7,050 bases of DNA from Rhodocyclaceae bacterium. Its GTDB lineage: Bacteria > Pseudomonadota > Gammaproteobacteria > Burkholderiales > Rhodocyclaceae. Every line of letters starts with the position of its first letter. The stretch's first letter is position 1. The notes beneath the pieces were generated by a model, which worked only from the letters and a program-made list of their open reading frames with translations, searched no databases and was not told where the DNA came from. Of the stretch, positions 1 to 6,090 are shown piece by piece. Location of the stretch: positions 1 through 7,050 of the forward strand of contig PNJM01000141.1 in NCBI GenBank assembly GCA_013821865.1, written 5' to 3'. A program made the translations under genes and the position numbers.

Positions 1-950
1 ATTTCCGAGGCGGAGGCGGAACCGGCGTTGACCAGCACCACCATCGGCACGTTCTTCACGCCGGCGGGCAGATCCTTGAGAAAGTCGGTGCGGGTCCCGC
101 GCAGGTAGTCCTCGGTGCTGGCGATGTACTTGCGCTTGGCATCCTCGGTGCGGCCGTCGGTGGATACCACCAGTGCCTTGGGCGGCAGAAAGGCGGCCGA
201 TACGCCGACCGCCCCGTGCAGCAGGCCGCCTGGATCGTTGCGCAGATCGAGCACAAGACCTTTCACCGGGCCCTGCTTGTAGAGTTTGTTGAGGTGCTCG
301 ACCAGCTTCGCGGCGGTTTCTTCCTGGAACTGGGTCAGGCGCACATAGGCGTAGCCCGGTTCAACCGCCTTGGATTTGACGCTTTGCACCTTGATGACTT
401 CGCGCGTGAGGGTGACGACGATGGGCCTGGTTTCGCCCTTGCGTGCGATGGTGAGCGTGATCTGGGTCTTGGGCTTGCCGCGCATGCGCTTCACCGCGTC
501 GCTGAGCGACATGCCCTTCACGGGGGTGTCGTCCAGCTTGACGATGAGGTCGCCGGCCTTGATGCCGGCGCGGTAGGCCGGGGTGTCCTCGATGGGGGAG
601 ATGACCTTGACGAAGCCGTCCTCCATGCCGACCTCGATGCCCAGTCCGCCGAACTCGCCCTGGGTGTTCACCTGCAGGTCCTTGAAGGCGTCGGCGTCGA
701 GATACTGGGAATGCGGATCCAGCCCGGTGAGCATGCCGGATACGGCCTGGGTGATGAGCTTCTTGTCCTCGACCGGCTCGACGTAGCCCAGCTTGATTGC
801 ATTGAAGACGTCGGCGAAAGTGCGCAGTTCCTCGACCGGCAGCGGCCCGCCGGCTTCCTTTTGGGCGCTGGCCGAGAAGTTGAGGCTGATGAAAATGCCG
901 GCGATCAGCCCGAAGAGGACCAGGCCGGCTTGTTGCAGTTTGTTGCGCAT
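1..950 (-). CDS. ctpA: Carboxyl-terminal processing protease (S41 family), 3' part cut by window
   Basis: Periplasmic or membrane-anchored serine protease of the CtpA/Prc type, which trims or degrades envelope proteins from their C-termini. The visible 316 residues hold a hydrophobic signal or anchor segment (about 8-29) and a helical N-terminal region (about 38-95). A PDZ domain (about 97-175) contains GGLGIEVG and later PAYRAGIKAGDLI. The S41 core begins near residue 195, with LDLRNDPGG and then NAGSASASE. By family comparison Ser313, the middle serine of SASAS, is the nucleophile. The partner lysine, about 25 residues further on, lies outside the window. The ATG at 950 has GGAG 10 bases upstream. 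It is the last visible gene of the gpmA-envC-ctpA string, 32 bases after envC. This pairing is sensible because both products act on the cell envelope. Family is secure; which CTP substrate is processed cannot be told. Confidence 0.93.
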   Translation of the reverse strand, partial: MRNKLQQAGLVLFGLIAGIFISLNFSASAQKEAGGPLPVEELRTFADVFNAIKLGYVEPVEDKKLITQAVSGMLTGLDPHSQYLDADAFKDLQVNTQGEFGGLGIEVGMEDGFVKVISPIEDTPAYRAGIKAGDLIVKLDDTPVKGMSLSDAVKRMRGKPKTQITLTIARKGETRPIVVTLTREVIKVQSVKSKAVEPGYAYVRLTQFQEETAAKLVEHLNKLYKQGPVKGLVLDLRNDPGGLLHGAVGVSAAFLPPKALVVSTDGRTEDAKRKYIASTEDYLRGTRTDFLKDLPAGVKNVPMVVLVNAGSASASE

Positions 951-982
951 TGATGAATGACTCCGTTGGGGGAAGTGCCGCT

Positions 983-2194
983 CTACTTCAGGCTCACCCA
1001 CTTGAGGGGGTCGAGCGGCTGACCTATATGTCTTAGTTCAAAGTATAAACCCGTTTCAGGATTGCCGCCGCTGTTGCCGATGGTGGCGATGGCCTCGCCG
1101 CCCTTCGCCGGCTGGCCGATCTCCTTGAACAGCGATTCGTTGTTGCCATAGACGGAGAGGTAGCCGTCGCCATGGTCCAGGATGATGAGGTTGCCGAAGC
1201 CCCTCAGCCAGTCGGCGAAAACGACACGGCCCTCTGCGATGGCCCTTACCTCTTCGCCGCCCGGGGCGCGGATGAACAAACCCTTCCAGAGGGTGCCGCC
1301 CTCATTGCGTGGAGTGCCGAAGCGGTTGGCGAGTTCCCCGCGCGCCGGCAGGCGCAGCCGGCCCTTGAGGCGGGCGAAGGCGTCCCCCGATGCGGAAGCG
1401 TCCGGCGTCCGCTCATTCCTCAGTGCAGGAGCCTGCGCTTGCGGACGATCCGGGCGCCTGGGCTTGGCGACGATCCGGCCCAGCCCCTCGATCAGCTTCG
1501 ACAAGCGGTGCTCGTCGCGCTTGAGCTTGCCGATCTCGCGCCGCTGCGCCTTGATCCTGTCCGCCAGGCGCGCCAGAACCGCCTGGCGCTTCTTCTGCTG
1601 GCCGACCAGGTCGGCACGCTCGCCCTGCTGCCGCTTTTCGATTTCGGCCAGTTCGGCGTTTTTGGCGCGGGCAAGATCCGCCAGCCGCTGCTTCTCTCGC
1701 AGCGTCTCGCCCAGGCCGCGGATCAGGTCGGCCTTGGCGCGCGAGAGCAGGGCCAGATAATGGGCATCGCGGGAGAACTGGTTGGGGTCGTTGCCGGAGA
1801 GCAGGTGCCGGAGCGCATCGGACTCGCCCGAGCGATACTGGCGGTAGAGCAGCCTGGCAAGCTGCGATTGCTGGCCGACGATGCGCCCCTCCAGCCGCTG
1901 CGACTGGCCGTTGAGGGCATCCAGCGAGGCATGCACCTCGCCTCGCTCGCCCGCCAGGTCGCGCAGCTTGCGGTTGGCCTCCGAGATGGCCCGCTCGGTC
2001 TCGCGCAGTTCCTCGGCGGCGTCGGCGCGCGATTCCTCGGCCTGGCCGACTTCCTTCTGCAAGGCCTGGATGCGGCCTTGCAGATACTTCAGTTCGGAGC
2101 GCTTGGAAGCGACAGGCGCGGCGAGCGCCGAAACCGCCGCCAAAAAAAGCACCGCGGCCAGCAGGGCGCGGCGCCATTGAGGGCAGGCCGTCAA
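983..2194 (-). CDS. envC: EnvC-like murein hydrolase activator (coiled coil plus degenerate LytM/M23 domain)
   Basis: Probable periplasmic activator of cell-division amidases (AmiA/AmiB type). It recruits and switches on septal peptidoglycan hydrolases and does not itself cut the wall. From the TTG start chosen here the protein is 403 residues (E. coli EnvC is about 420). It has a signal peptide (about 1-26, WRRALLAAVLFLAAVSALA), a long charged coiled coil (about 30-250), a Pro/Ala/Arg linker (about 250-279) and a LytM domain (280-403). The zinc ligands of active M23 peptidases are missing: the usual HxxxD site reads WKGLFI (303-308) and the HxH site reads YFELR (384-388), as in EnvC. An upstream ATG at 2257 would add 21 Arg/Pro-rich residues inside the gpmA gene and spoil the signal peptide. 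TTG at 2194 lies one base after the gpmA stop, consistent with coupled translation, although no good Shine-Dalgarno is visible. Family call is firm; the start is inferred. Confidence 0.88.
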   Translation of the reverse strand: MTACPQWRRALLAAVLFLAAVSALAAPVASKRSELKYLQGRIQALQKEVGQAEESRADAAEELRETERAISEANRKLRDLAGERGEVHASLDALNGQSQRLEGRIVGQQSQLARLLYRQYRSGESDALRHLLSGNDPNQFSRDAHYLALLSRAKADLIRGLGETLREKQRLADLARAKNAELAEIEKRQQGERADLVGQQKKRQAVLARLADRIKAQRREIGKLKRDEHRLSKLIEGLGRIVAKPRRPDRPQAQAPALRNERTPDASASGDAFARLKGRLRLPARGELANRFGTPRNEGGTLWKGLFIRAPGGEEVRAIAEGRVVFADWLRGFGNLIILDHGDGYLSVYGNNESLFKEIGQPAKGGEAIATIGNSGGNPETGLYFELRHIGQPLDPLKWVSLK

Positions 2195-2195
2195 G

Positions 2196-2945
2196 TCAGG
2201 CTTTGGACTTGCCTTGATTGGCAACGGCCTGCATGGCCTCCTGGATGGCCTTTTCATCGCCCAGATAATAGTGCCTCAGGGGCTTGAGGTCATCGCCCAG
2301 TTCATAGACGAGCGGGACGCCGGTGGGGATGTTCAGGCCGACGATGTCCTGGTCGGAGATGTTGTCCAGGTATTTGATGAGGGCGCGCAGGCTGTTGCCA
2401 TGGGCGGCGATGACGACGCTCCTGCCGCTCTTCACGGCGGGGGCGATGCTGCCGTGCCAGTAGGGCAGGAAGCGCGCCACCGTGTCCTTGAGGCACTCGG
2501 TGCGGGGGAACGCCTTGCGATCCAGGCCGGCGTAGCGCGGGTCGTCCAGCGCCAGGCGCGGGTCGCCCTCTTCCAGCGCGGGCGGTGGGACGTCGTAGGA
2601 GCGGCGCCAGACCAGCACCTGTTCGTCGCCGAACCTGGCCGCCGTCTCGGCCTTGTTCAGGCCTTGCAGGGCGCCGTAGTGGCGCTCGTTCAGGCGCCAG
2701 GAGTGCTCGACCGGGATCCACATGCGGTCGAGCTCATCGAGCACCGACCATAAGGTGCGGATGGCGCGCCTGAGCACCGAGGTGTAAGCGATGTCGAAGG
2801 CGAACCCGGCCTCGCGCAGCAGCCGGCCAGCCAGCCTGGCCTCGGCGCGGCCCTTGTCGGTGAGATCGACATCGGTCCATCCGGTGAAGCGGTTTTCCTT
2901 GTTCCAGGCGGACTCGCCGTGGCGCAACAGTACGATTTTTTTCAT
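2196..2945 (-). CDS. gpmA: 2,3-bisphosphoglycerate-dependent phosphoglycerate mutase
   Basis: Cytosolic glycolytic and gluconeogenic enzyme interconverting 3-phosphoglycerate and 2-phosphoglycerate through a phosphohistidine intermediate. It is 249 residues, the usual length (E. coli GpmA is 250). The phosphate-accepting motif [10 protein letters not shown] carries His9, and [13 protein letters not shown] follows. Arg59/Arg60 lie in [11 protein letters not shown], and Glu87 in [14 protein letters not shown]. The second catalytic histidine is His182 in [16 protein letters not shown]. All the expected catalytic positions are present. The ATG at 2945 gives the standard N-terminus [12 protein letters not shown]; no clear Shine-Dalgarno precedes it. 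It is the first gene of a minus-strand string with envC and ctpA and is divergent from the arsR operon. In E. coli the gene next to envC is the unrelated cofactor-independent mutase gpmM, so the activity at this position is the same but the protein family differs. Confidence 0.97.
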   Translation of the reverse strand: MKKIVLLRHGESAWNKENRFTGWTDVDLTDKGRAEARLAGRLLREAGFAFDIAYTSVLRRAIRTLWSVLDELDRMWIPVEHSWRLNERHYGALQGLNKAETAARFGDEQVLVWRRSYDVPPPALEEGDPRLALDDPRYAGLDRKAFPRTECLKDTVARFLPYWHGSIAPAVKSGRSVVIAAHGNSLRALIKYLDNISDQDIVGLNIPTGVPLVYELGDDLKPLRHYYLGDEKAIQEAMQAVANQGKSKA

Positions 2946-2979
2946 GATTTTCGGGTGGACGGGCTTTTCGGAGGAGAAT

Positions 2980-3020
2980 TTGCCGGCAAGCGTGCGGCAA
3001 GGAAGTATTTTATAATATTA
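2980..3020. promoter_or_regulatory. Divergent promoter/operator region between gpmA and arsR
   Basis: On the plus strand a perfect TATAAT (3011-3016) sits 29 bases before the GTG of the ArsR gene, which fits a -10 box and a short leader. No convincing -35 box lies 16-18 bases upstream; the nearest TTGCCG (2980-2985) is 25 bases away, too far. The AT-rich patch is unusual in this GC-rich DNA and includes the palindrome TAATATTA (3013-3020), which overlaps the -10 box and could be an operator for the ArsR protein. A second perfect palindrome, TTGCCGGCAA (2980-2989), lies next to a further CGGCAA (2995-3000). The gpmA promoter on the opposite strand must also lie here, but I cannot place it. The -10 is seen directly; operator function is a guess. 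Confidence 0.4.
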
Positions 3021-3045
3021 GCCGTGGCATTGGATCGGACCTCAA

Positions 3046-3381
3046 GTGGAAAACGCAGGAAACGTCATTCTCGACCTGATCGACAAGCAGGAGCACATCG
3101 AAGCCGCCGCGCGCGCCCTGAAGGCGATTTCTCATCCCCTGCGCCTGAAGATCCTTTGTGTCATCGGCGACCAGGAAGCCTGCGTGCAGGAAATCGTCGA
3201 TGCCGTCGGCACCTCCCAGAGCAACATCTCGCAGCACCTCGCCATCCTGCGCGACAAGGGGGTGCTGCTCACGCGCAAGGACGCCAACCGCGTCTATTAC
3301 CGCGTCGGCGACCAGCGCACCCTGCAGCTCATCGTGCTCATGCGCGAAATCTTCTGCGGCGTGCCGCATAGCAAGAAATAA
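3046..3381 (+). CDS. ArsR-family winged-helix repressor, BigR/SqrR/YgaV-like (probable persulfide sensor)
   Basis: Small dimeric DNA-binding repressor of 111 residues, typical for ArsR. The core begins ALKAISHPLRLKILCVI (about 24-40). The recognition helix region GTSQSNISQHLAILRDKGVL covers 55-74, and the wing RKDANRVYYRV covers 77-87. It lacks the ELCVCDL-type metal site of classical ArsR/SmtB. It has Cys38 in LKILC and Cys104 in REIFC, the same places as the two cysteines used by BigR, SqrR and YgaV to sense sulfide or persulfide; a third, Cys46, is extra. The GTG at 3046 is the only reasonable start. The gene leads an operon whose next members are a rhodanese (14 bases downstream) and a glutaredoxin, which fits sulfane-sulfur or thiol-redox control. 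Family is certain; the signal sensed is inferred from the cysteines and context. It probably represses its own operon. Confidence 0.9.
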   Translation: MENAGNVILDLIDKQEHIEAAARALKAISHPLRLKILCVIGDQEACVQEIVDAVGTSQSNISQHLAILRDKGVLLTRKDANRVYYRVGDQRTLQLIVLMREIFCGVPHSKK

Positions 3382-3382
3382 C

Positions 3383-3386
3383 GGAG
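3383..3386 (+). promoter_or_regulatory. Ribosome binding site deciding the TTG start of the rhodanese
   Basis: GGAG just after the ArsR stop codon lies nine bases before TTG at 3396. No ATG or GTG with such a site exists nearby; the next in-frame ATG (3420) would remove the start of the membrane segment. This supports the rare TTG start. Confidence 0.6.
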
Positions 3387-3395
3387 TCAGCCTAC

Positions 3396-3806
3396 TTGGA
3401 ATTCGTTCAGAACAATCTGATGTGGATCGGCCTTGCCGTCGTCAGCGGGGGCATGCTGCTTTGGCAGGTCATCTCGGGCCGCAGCGGCGGGCAGGGCGTG
3501 TCGCCCATGCAGGCGACATTGATGATCAACCGCGAGGACGCCATCGTCATCGACGTGCGCGAGGCCGCCGAGTTCGCCCAGGGGCACATTCCCAACTCCC
3601 GCCACATCCCGCTGGCGGCGCTGGAGAAGCGCGTCTCCGAGCTGGACAAATTCAGGGAACGGGCCGTTATCGTCAATTGCGCCAGCGGCAACCGCTCGGG
3701 CTCGGCCTGCGGCACCCTGCGCAAGCACGGCTTCGCCAGGGTTTTCAACCTGACTGGCGGCATCTCCGCCTGGGACCAGGCCGGGCTGCCGGTCACGAAA
3801 AAGTAG
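3396..3806 (+). CDS. Membrane-anchored single-domain rhodanese (YibN-like sulfurtransferase)
   Basis: Probable sulfurtransferase carrying a persulfide on one cysteine, held at the inner membrane. The 136 residues hold one N-terminal transmembrane segment (about 8-26, LMWIGLAVVSGGMLLWQV) and one rhodanese domain (about 36-134). The domain carries IVIDVREAAEFAQGHI (50-65), HIPLAAL (70-76), the active-site loop CASGNR with Cys95 (95-100), and a C-terminal NLTGGISAWDQAGLP. The loop keeps the canonical cysteine and arginine, so it is probably active. E. coli YibN, at the same position before grxC and secB, has a degenerate loop by my recollection of its sequence. The start is TTG at 3396, backed by GGAG. 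It lies 14 bases after the arsR gene and two bases before grxC, clearly within an operon. The sulfur donor and acceptor are unknown; the adjacent glutaredoxin and persulfide-type regulator suggest thiol or sulfane-sulfur handling. Confidence 0.9.
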   Translation: MEFVQNNLMWIGLAVVSGGMLLWQVISGRSGGQGVSPMQATLMINREDAIVIDVREAAEFAQGHIPNSRHIPLAALEKRVSELDKFRERAVIVNCASGNRSGSACGTLRKHGFARVFNLTGGISAWDQAGLPVTKK

Positions 3807-3808
3807 CC

Positions 3809-4072
3809 ATGGGCGCAAAGGTGATCATGTATTCCACGGCAGTTTGTCCCTACTGCGTACGCGCCGAGCAGCTGTTGAACCGCAAGGGGGTCGCCGAGAT
3901 CGAAAAGGTCAGGGTGGACCTGGAGCCGCAGCGCCGCGCCGAGATGATGGAAAAGACCGGCCGTCGCACCGTGCCGCAGATCTACATAGGCGACACCCAC
4001 GTCGGCGGCTGCGAAGAGCTCTATGCCCTGGACCGCGCCGGCAAGCTGGAGCCGCTCCTGCGCGGCGAGTAG
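3809..4072 (+). CDS. grxC: Glutaredoxin 3
   Basis: Small cytosolic glutathione-dependent dithiol oxidoreductase that reduces protein disulfides and mixed glutathione disulfides. At 87 residues it is close to E. coli Grx3 (about 83). The active site is Cys13-Pro-Tyr-Cys16 after VIMYSTAV. The cis-proline motif TVP is at 54-56, followed by QIYIG and the glutathione-binding GGCEEL (66-71), where Cys68 matches the third cysteine of Grx3. The ATG at 3809 is two bases after the rhodanese stop, so translation is probably coupled; no strong Shine-Dalgarno is seen. Position between a rhodanese and secB matches the yibN-grxC-secB order in gammaproteobacteria. Confidence 0.96.
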   Translation: MGAKVIMYSTAVCPYCVRAEQLLNRKGVAEIEKVRVDLEPQRRAEMMEKTGRRTVPQIYIGDTHVGGCEELYALDRAGKLEPLLRGE

Positions 4073-4109
4073 AAGTTTTCCCAACCGATTTTTTCACCGG
4101 CCACTCATC

Positions 4110-4565
4110 ATGTCAGAACCCGCTCAGCCCGTATTCAGCATCGAGAAGATTTACGTCAAGGACCTGTCTCTCGAGATTCCCGGCGCACCGCAGATCTTCC
4201 TCGAGCGCGAGCCGCCGCAAGTCGAGGTGGGCCTGCATTCCGAGGCCGGGGGGCTGGATGACGGCGTGTTCGAGGTGGCGCTGACCGTGACCGTGACGGC
4301 CAGGCTGGGCGAGAAGACCATGTTCCTGGTCGAGGCGGCGCAGGCCGGCATCTTCCAGATCCGCAACGTCCCGGCCGATGAAATCGAGGCGGTGCTCGCC
4401 ATCGCCTGCCCGAACATTCTCTTTCCCTACGTGCGCGAAACCATTTCCGACACGATCAATCGCGCCGGCTTCCCGCCGGTGATCCTGGCGCCGGTGAATT
4501 TCGAGACGATTTACCAGCAGCGCCAGCAGCACGCGCAGCAGCCCACCGAGGTCCCGATTCAGTAA
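4110..4565 (+). CDS. secB: Protein-export chaperone SecB
   Basis: Cytosolic homotetrameric chaperone that keeps exported precursors unfolded and hands them to SecA. It has 151 residues (E. coli 155). Conserved blocks are FSIEKIYVKDLSLEIPGAP (9-27), VTVTARLGEKTMFLVEAAQAG (60-80), CPNILFPYVRETISD (100-114) and GFPPVILAPVNFETIY (120-135). The tail (136-151) is Gln-rich. The ATG at 4110 gives the standard N-terminus; the same frame stays open upstream to 4023, but that part overlaps grxC and is not SecB-like. The ribosome site is weak. It lies 37 bases after grxC and four bases before the SH3 gene. The presence of SecB confines the source to proteobacteria in practice. Confidence 0.97.
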   Translation: MSEPAQPVFSIEKIYVKDLSLEIPGAPQIFLEREPPQVEVGLHSEAGGLDDGVFEVALTVTVTARLGEKTMFLVEAAQAGIFQIRNVPADEIEAVLAIACPNILFPYVRETISDTINRAGFPPVILAPVNFETIYQQRQQHAQQPTEVPIQ

Positions 4566-4569
4566 GCCC

Positions 4570-5022
4570 ATGCACGCCTCGGCACGCCTCGCCGGTCTGG
4601 GTTGGATCGCGGCGCTCCTGGCCGCGGCCCCGGCGTGGGCGCTGGAATTCCGCTCCGTCGCCGAAGCCGGCAGCGTGATGTATGACGCGCCCTCGCAGAA
4701 GGCAAAGCCCATTTTCCTCGTCGCCCGCGGCACGCCGGTGGAGGTGGTGGTGAGCCTGGAAGGCTGGCTCAAGGTGCGCGATGCGGCCGGCGATATCGCC
4801 TGGATCGAAAAGCGCACCCTGGCCGACAAGCGCATGCTGATCGTCACCGCCCGCAGCGCGGAAGTGCGAAGCCAGGCCGACGCCGGCGCACCCCTGGTCT
4901 TCGAGGCGGACAAGGATGTCGTGCTGGAACTGGTCGAGGCCGGCCCGCCGGGCTGGGCCAGGGTGCGCCACCGCGACGGACAGTCCGGGTTTGTGCGCGT
5001 GAATCAGGTCTGGGGGCTGTAG
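4570..5022 (+). CDS. Exported protein with two bacterial SH3-like repeats
   Basis: Small periplasmic protein of 150 residues with unknown partner. The signal peptide spans about 1-24 (LGWIAALLAAAPAWA, likely cleaved before LEF). Two SH3-like modules follow, about 27-88 and 89-150. Each ends with a related block: GWLKVRDAAGDIAWIEKRTL (65-84) and GWARVRHRDGQSGFVRVNQV (128-147). The typical SH3_3/SH3_4 features of V-R/VMYDAPS, LVARGTPVEVV and GW.KVR are visible. Such modules usually bind peptidoglycan or cell-wall peptides, but there is no catalytic domain here. The start is ATG at 4570, four bases after the secB stop, indicating co-expression with secB. This gene has no counterpart in the E. 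coli secB-gpsA interval. Role remains open; an envelope-binding adaptor is the simplest guess. Confidence 0.85.
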   Translation: MHASARLAGLGWIAALLAAAPAWALEFRSVAEAGSVMYDAPSQKAKPIFLVARGTPVEVVVSLEGWLKVRDAAGDIAWIEKRTLADKRMLIVTARSAEVRSQADAGAPLVFEADKDVVLELVEAGPPGWARVRHRDGQSGFVRVNQVWGL

Positions 5023-5093
5023 GTCGGGCTTCAGCCCGACATCGGCCGCCGCGTCCCGCAGGGACTTCCTTTGGTCGTCGGGCGAACCGACCT
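5021..5093. repeat. REP-like palindromic element between the SH3 gene and gpsA
   Basis: The 73 bases contain three perfect hairpins. The first is GTCGGGCTTCAGCCCGAC (5023-5040, eight-base arms). The second is GTCCC-GCA-GGGAC (5053-5065). The third is GTCGG-GCGAA-CCGAC (5077-5091). In addition AGGTCGG at 5021-5027 is exactly complementary to CCGACCT at 5087-5093, so the ends can pair and close the whole unit, in competition with hairpins one and three. The element begins inside the stop codon of the SH3 gene and ends seven bases before the gpsA ATG. This composite palindrome resembles REP/BIME-type dispersed repeats. Only one copy is in the window, so its repetitive nature is inferred. There is no T-run, so it is not an ordinary intrinsic terminator. 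Confidence 0.55.
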
Positions 5094-5099
5094 GCCGCT

Positions 5100-6089
5100 A
5101 TGAAAATTTCCATCCTCGGCGCCGGTGCCTGGGGCACCGCGCTTGCCATCACGCTTTCCCGCCACCACGAAGTGGCGCTATGGGTGCGCGATTCCGCCCA
5201 GGCGGCGGCGATGCAGGCGGCGCGGGAGAACCAGCGCTATCTCCGTGGCTTCCCTTTGCCGGAAGCCCTCCGGGTCGGTGCCGACATTGCCGAAGCCACG
5301 CGGGGCAGCGAACTCAACATCGTCGCTACGCCGCTGTCGGGCTTGCGCGAGACCCTGCGCCTGCTGCGGCATCACGCTGCGGCAACGCCGGTGGTCTGGG
5401 TGTGCAAGGGCCTGGAGGCCGGAACGCAGCGCATGCCGCATCAGATCGTGGCCGAGGAACTGGGCGGCGAGGCGCGCTGCGGCGTGCTGACCGGCCCGAG
5501 CTTTGCCGACGAGGTGGCGCGCGGCCTGCCGACCGCCGTCACGCTGGCCTCGAGCGATGCCGCATTCGCGCAATCGGCCGCGCAGGCGCTGCACAGCACC
5601 CGCCTGCGCGTCTATGCCAACCACGACGTGGTCGGTGCCGAAATCGGCGGCGCCGTGAAGAACGTCATGGCCATCGCCGCCGGCATTTCCGACGGCATGG
5701 GCTTCGGCCTGAATGCCCGCGCCGCCCTCATCACGCGAGGGCTGGCGGAGATCACCCGGCTCGGGCTGGCGCTCGGCGGCAAGCGCGAGACCTTCATGGG
5801 CCTGGCCGGCGTGGGCGACCTGATCCTCACCTGCACCGGCGACCTGTCGCGCAACCGGCGCGTCGGCCTGGCGCTAGCCCGCGATTTGCCGCTGGAGCGG
5901 ATCCTGCGCGAGTTAGGGCATGCCGCCGAGGGTGTCGGCAGCGCGCGCGAAGTGGATGCACTGGCCGACCGGCTCGGCATCGACATGCCCATCACCCATG
6001 CGGTGAAAGGCATACTCTACGACGGGATCGCCGCCGACCGGGCTGTGGAGCAACTCCTCGGCCGCGATCCCAAGCTGGAAAGCCTGTAG
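5100..6089 (+). CDS. gpsA: NAD(P)-dependent glycerol-3-phosphate dehydrogenase
   Basis: Cytosolic enzyme reducing dihydroxyacetone phosphate to sn-glycerol 3-phosphate, the backbone for phospholipid synthesis. It has 329 residues, near the family norm. The Rossmann motif GAGAWG is at 7-12, with WVRD (28-31) for the cofactor. VCKGLE (101-106) and TGPSFADEVARGLPTA (131-146) follow. The catalytic lysine Lys187 sits in GGAVKNVMAIAAGISDG, and the substrate-site blocks GVGDLILTCTGDLSRNRRVG cover 237-256. The ATG at 5100 gives the expected N-terminus MKISILGAGAWG. No Shine-Dalgarno is visible because a palindromic element runs up to seven bases before the start. It follows secB and the SH3 gene on the same strand and is convergent with trmL. 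The E. coli neighbour cysE is not present downstream. Confidence 0.97.
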   Translation: MKISILGAGAWGTALAITLSRHHEVALWVRDSAQAAAMQAARENQRYLRGFPLPEALRVGADIAEATRGSELNIVATPLSGLRETLRLLRHHAAATPVVWVCKGLEAGTQRMPHQIVAEELGGEARCGVLTGPSFADEVARGLPTAVTLASSDAAFAQSAAQALHSTRLRVYANHDVVGAEIGGAVKNVMAIAAGISDGMGFGLNARAALITRGLAEITRLGLALGGKRETFMGLAGVGDLILTCTGDLSRNRRVGLALARDLPLERILRELGHAAEGVGSAREVDALADRLGIDMPITHAVKGILYDGIAADRAVEQLLGRDPKLESL

Positions 6090-6090
6090 A

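Noticed and set aside
216..953. A 245-codon plus-strand open frame opposite ctpA
   Set aside because: It is a mirror of the ctpA coding frame, with Asp/Leu/Gly-rich composition and no family features.
983..2194. An active M23 endopeptidase instead of an amidase activator
   Set aside because: Neither the HxxxD nor the HxH zinc-binding motif is present in the LytM domain; the residues match the inactive EnvC pattern.
2195..2257. The upstream ATG (2257) as start of the EnvC-like protein
   Set aside because: The 21 added residues are Arg/Pro-rich, lie fully within the gpmA 3' end, and would bury the signal peptide. TTG at 2194 gives a normal signal peptide directly after the gpmA stop.
1172..2287. 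A 371-codon plus-strand open frame opposite envC
   Set aside because: It is antisense to a clear EnvC-like gene, consists of low-complexity Leu/Ala/Gln/Arg stretches, and has no recognisable domain or ribosome site.
3158..3808. N-terminal extension of the glutaredoxin frame back to 3158
   Set aside because: This 217-codon stretch overlaps the ArsR and rhodanese genes out of frame and is Ser/Arg/Ala-rich filler. The real glutaredoxin starts at 3809.
5023..5065. The hairpins after the SH3 gene as a rho-independent terminator
   Set aside because: No T-run follows any of the stems on either strand. The composite structure fits a REP-like element better.
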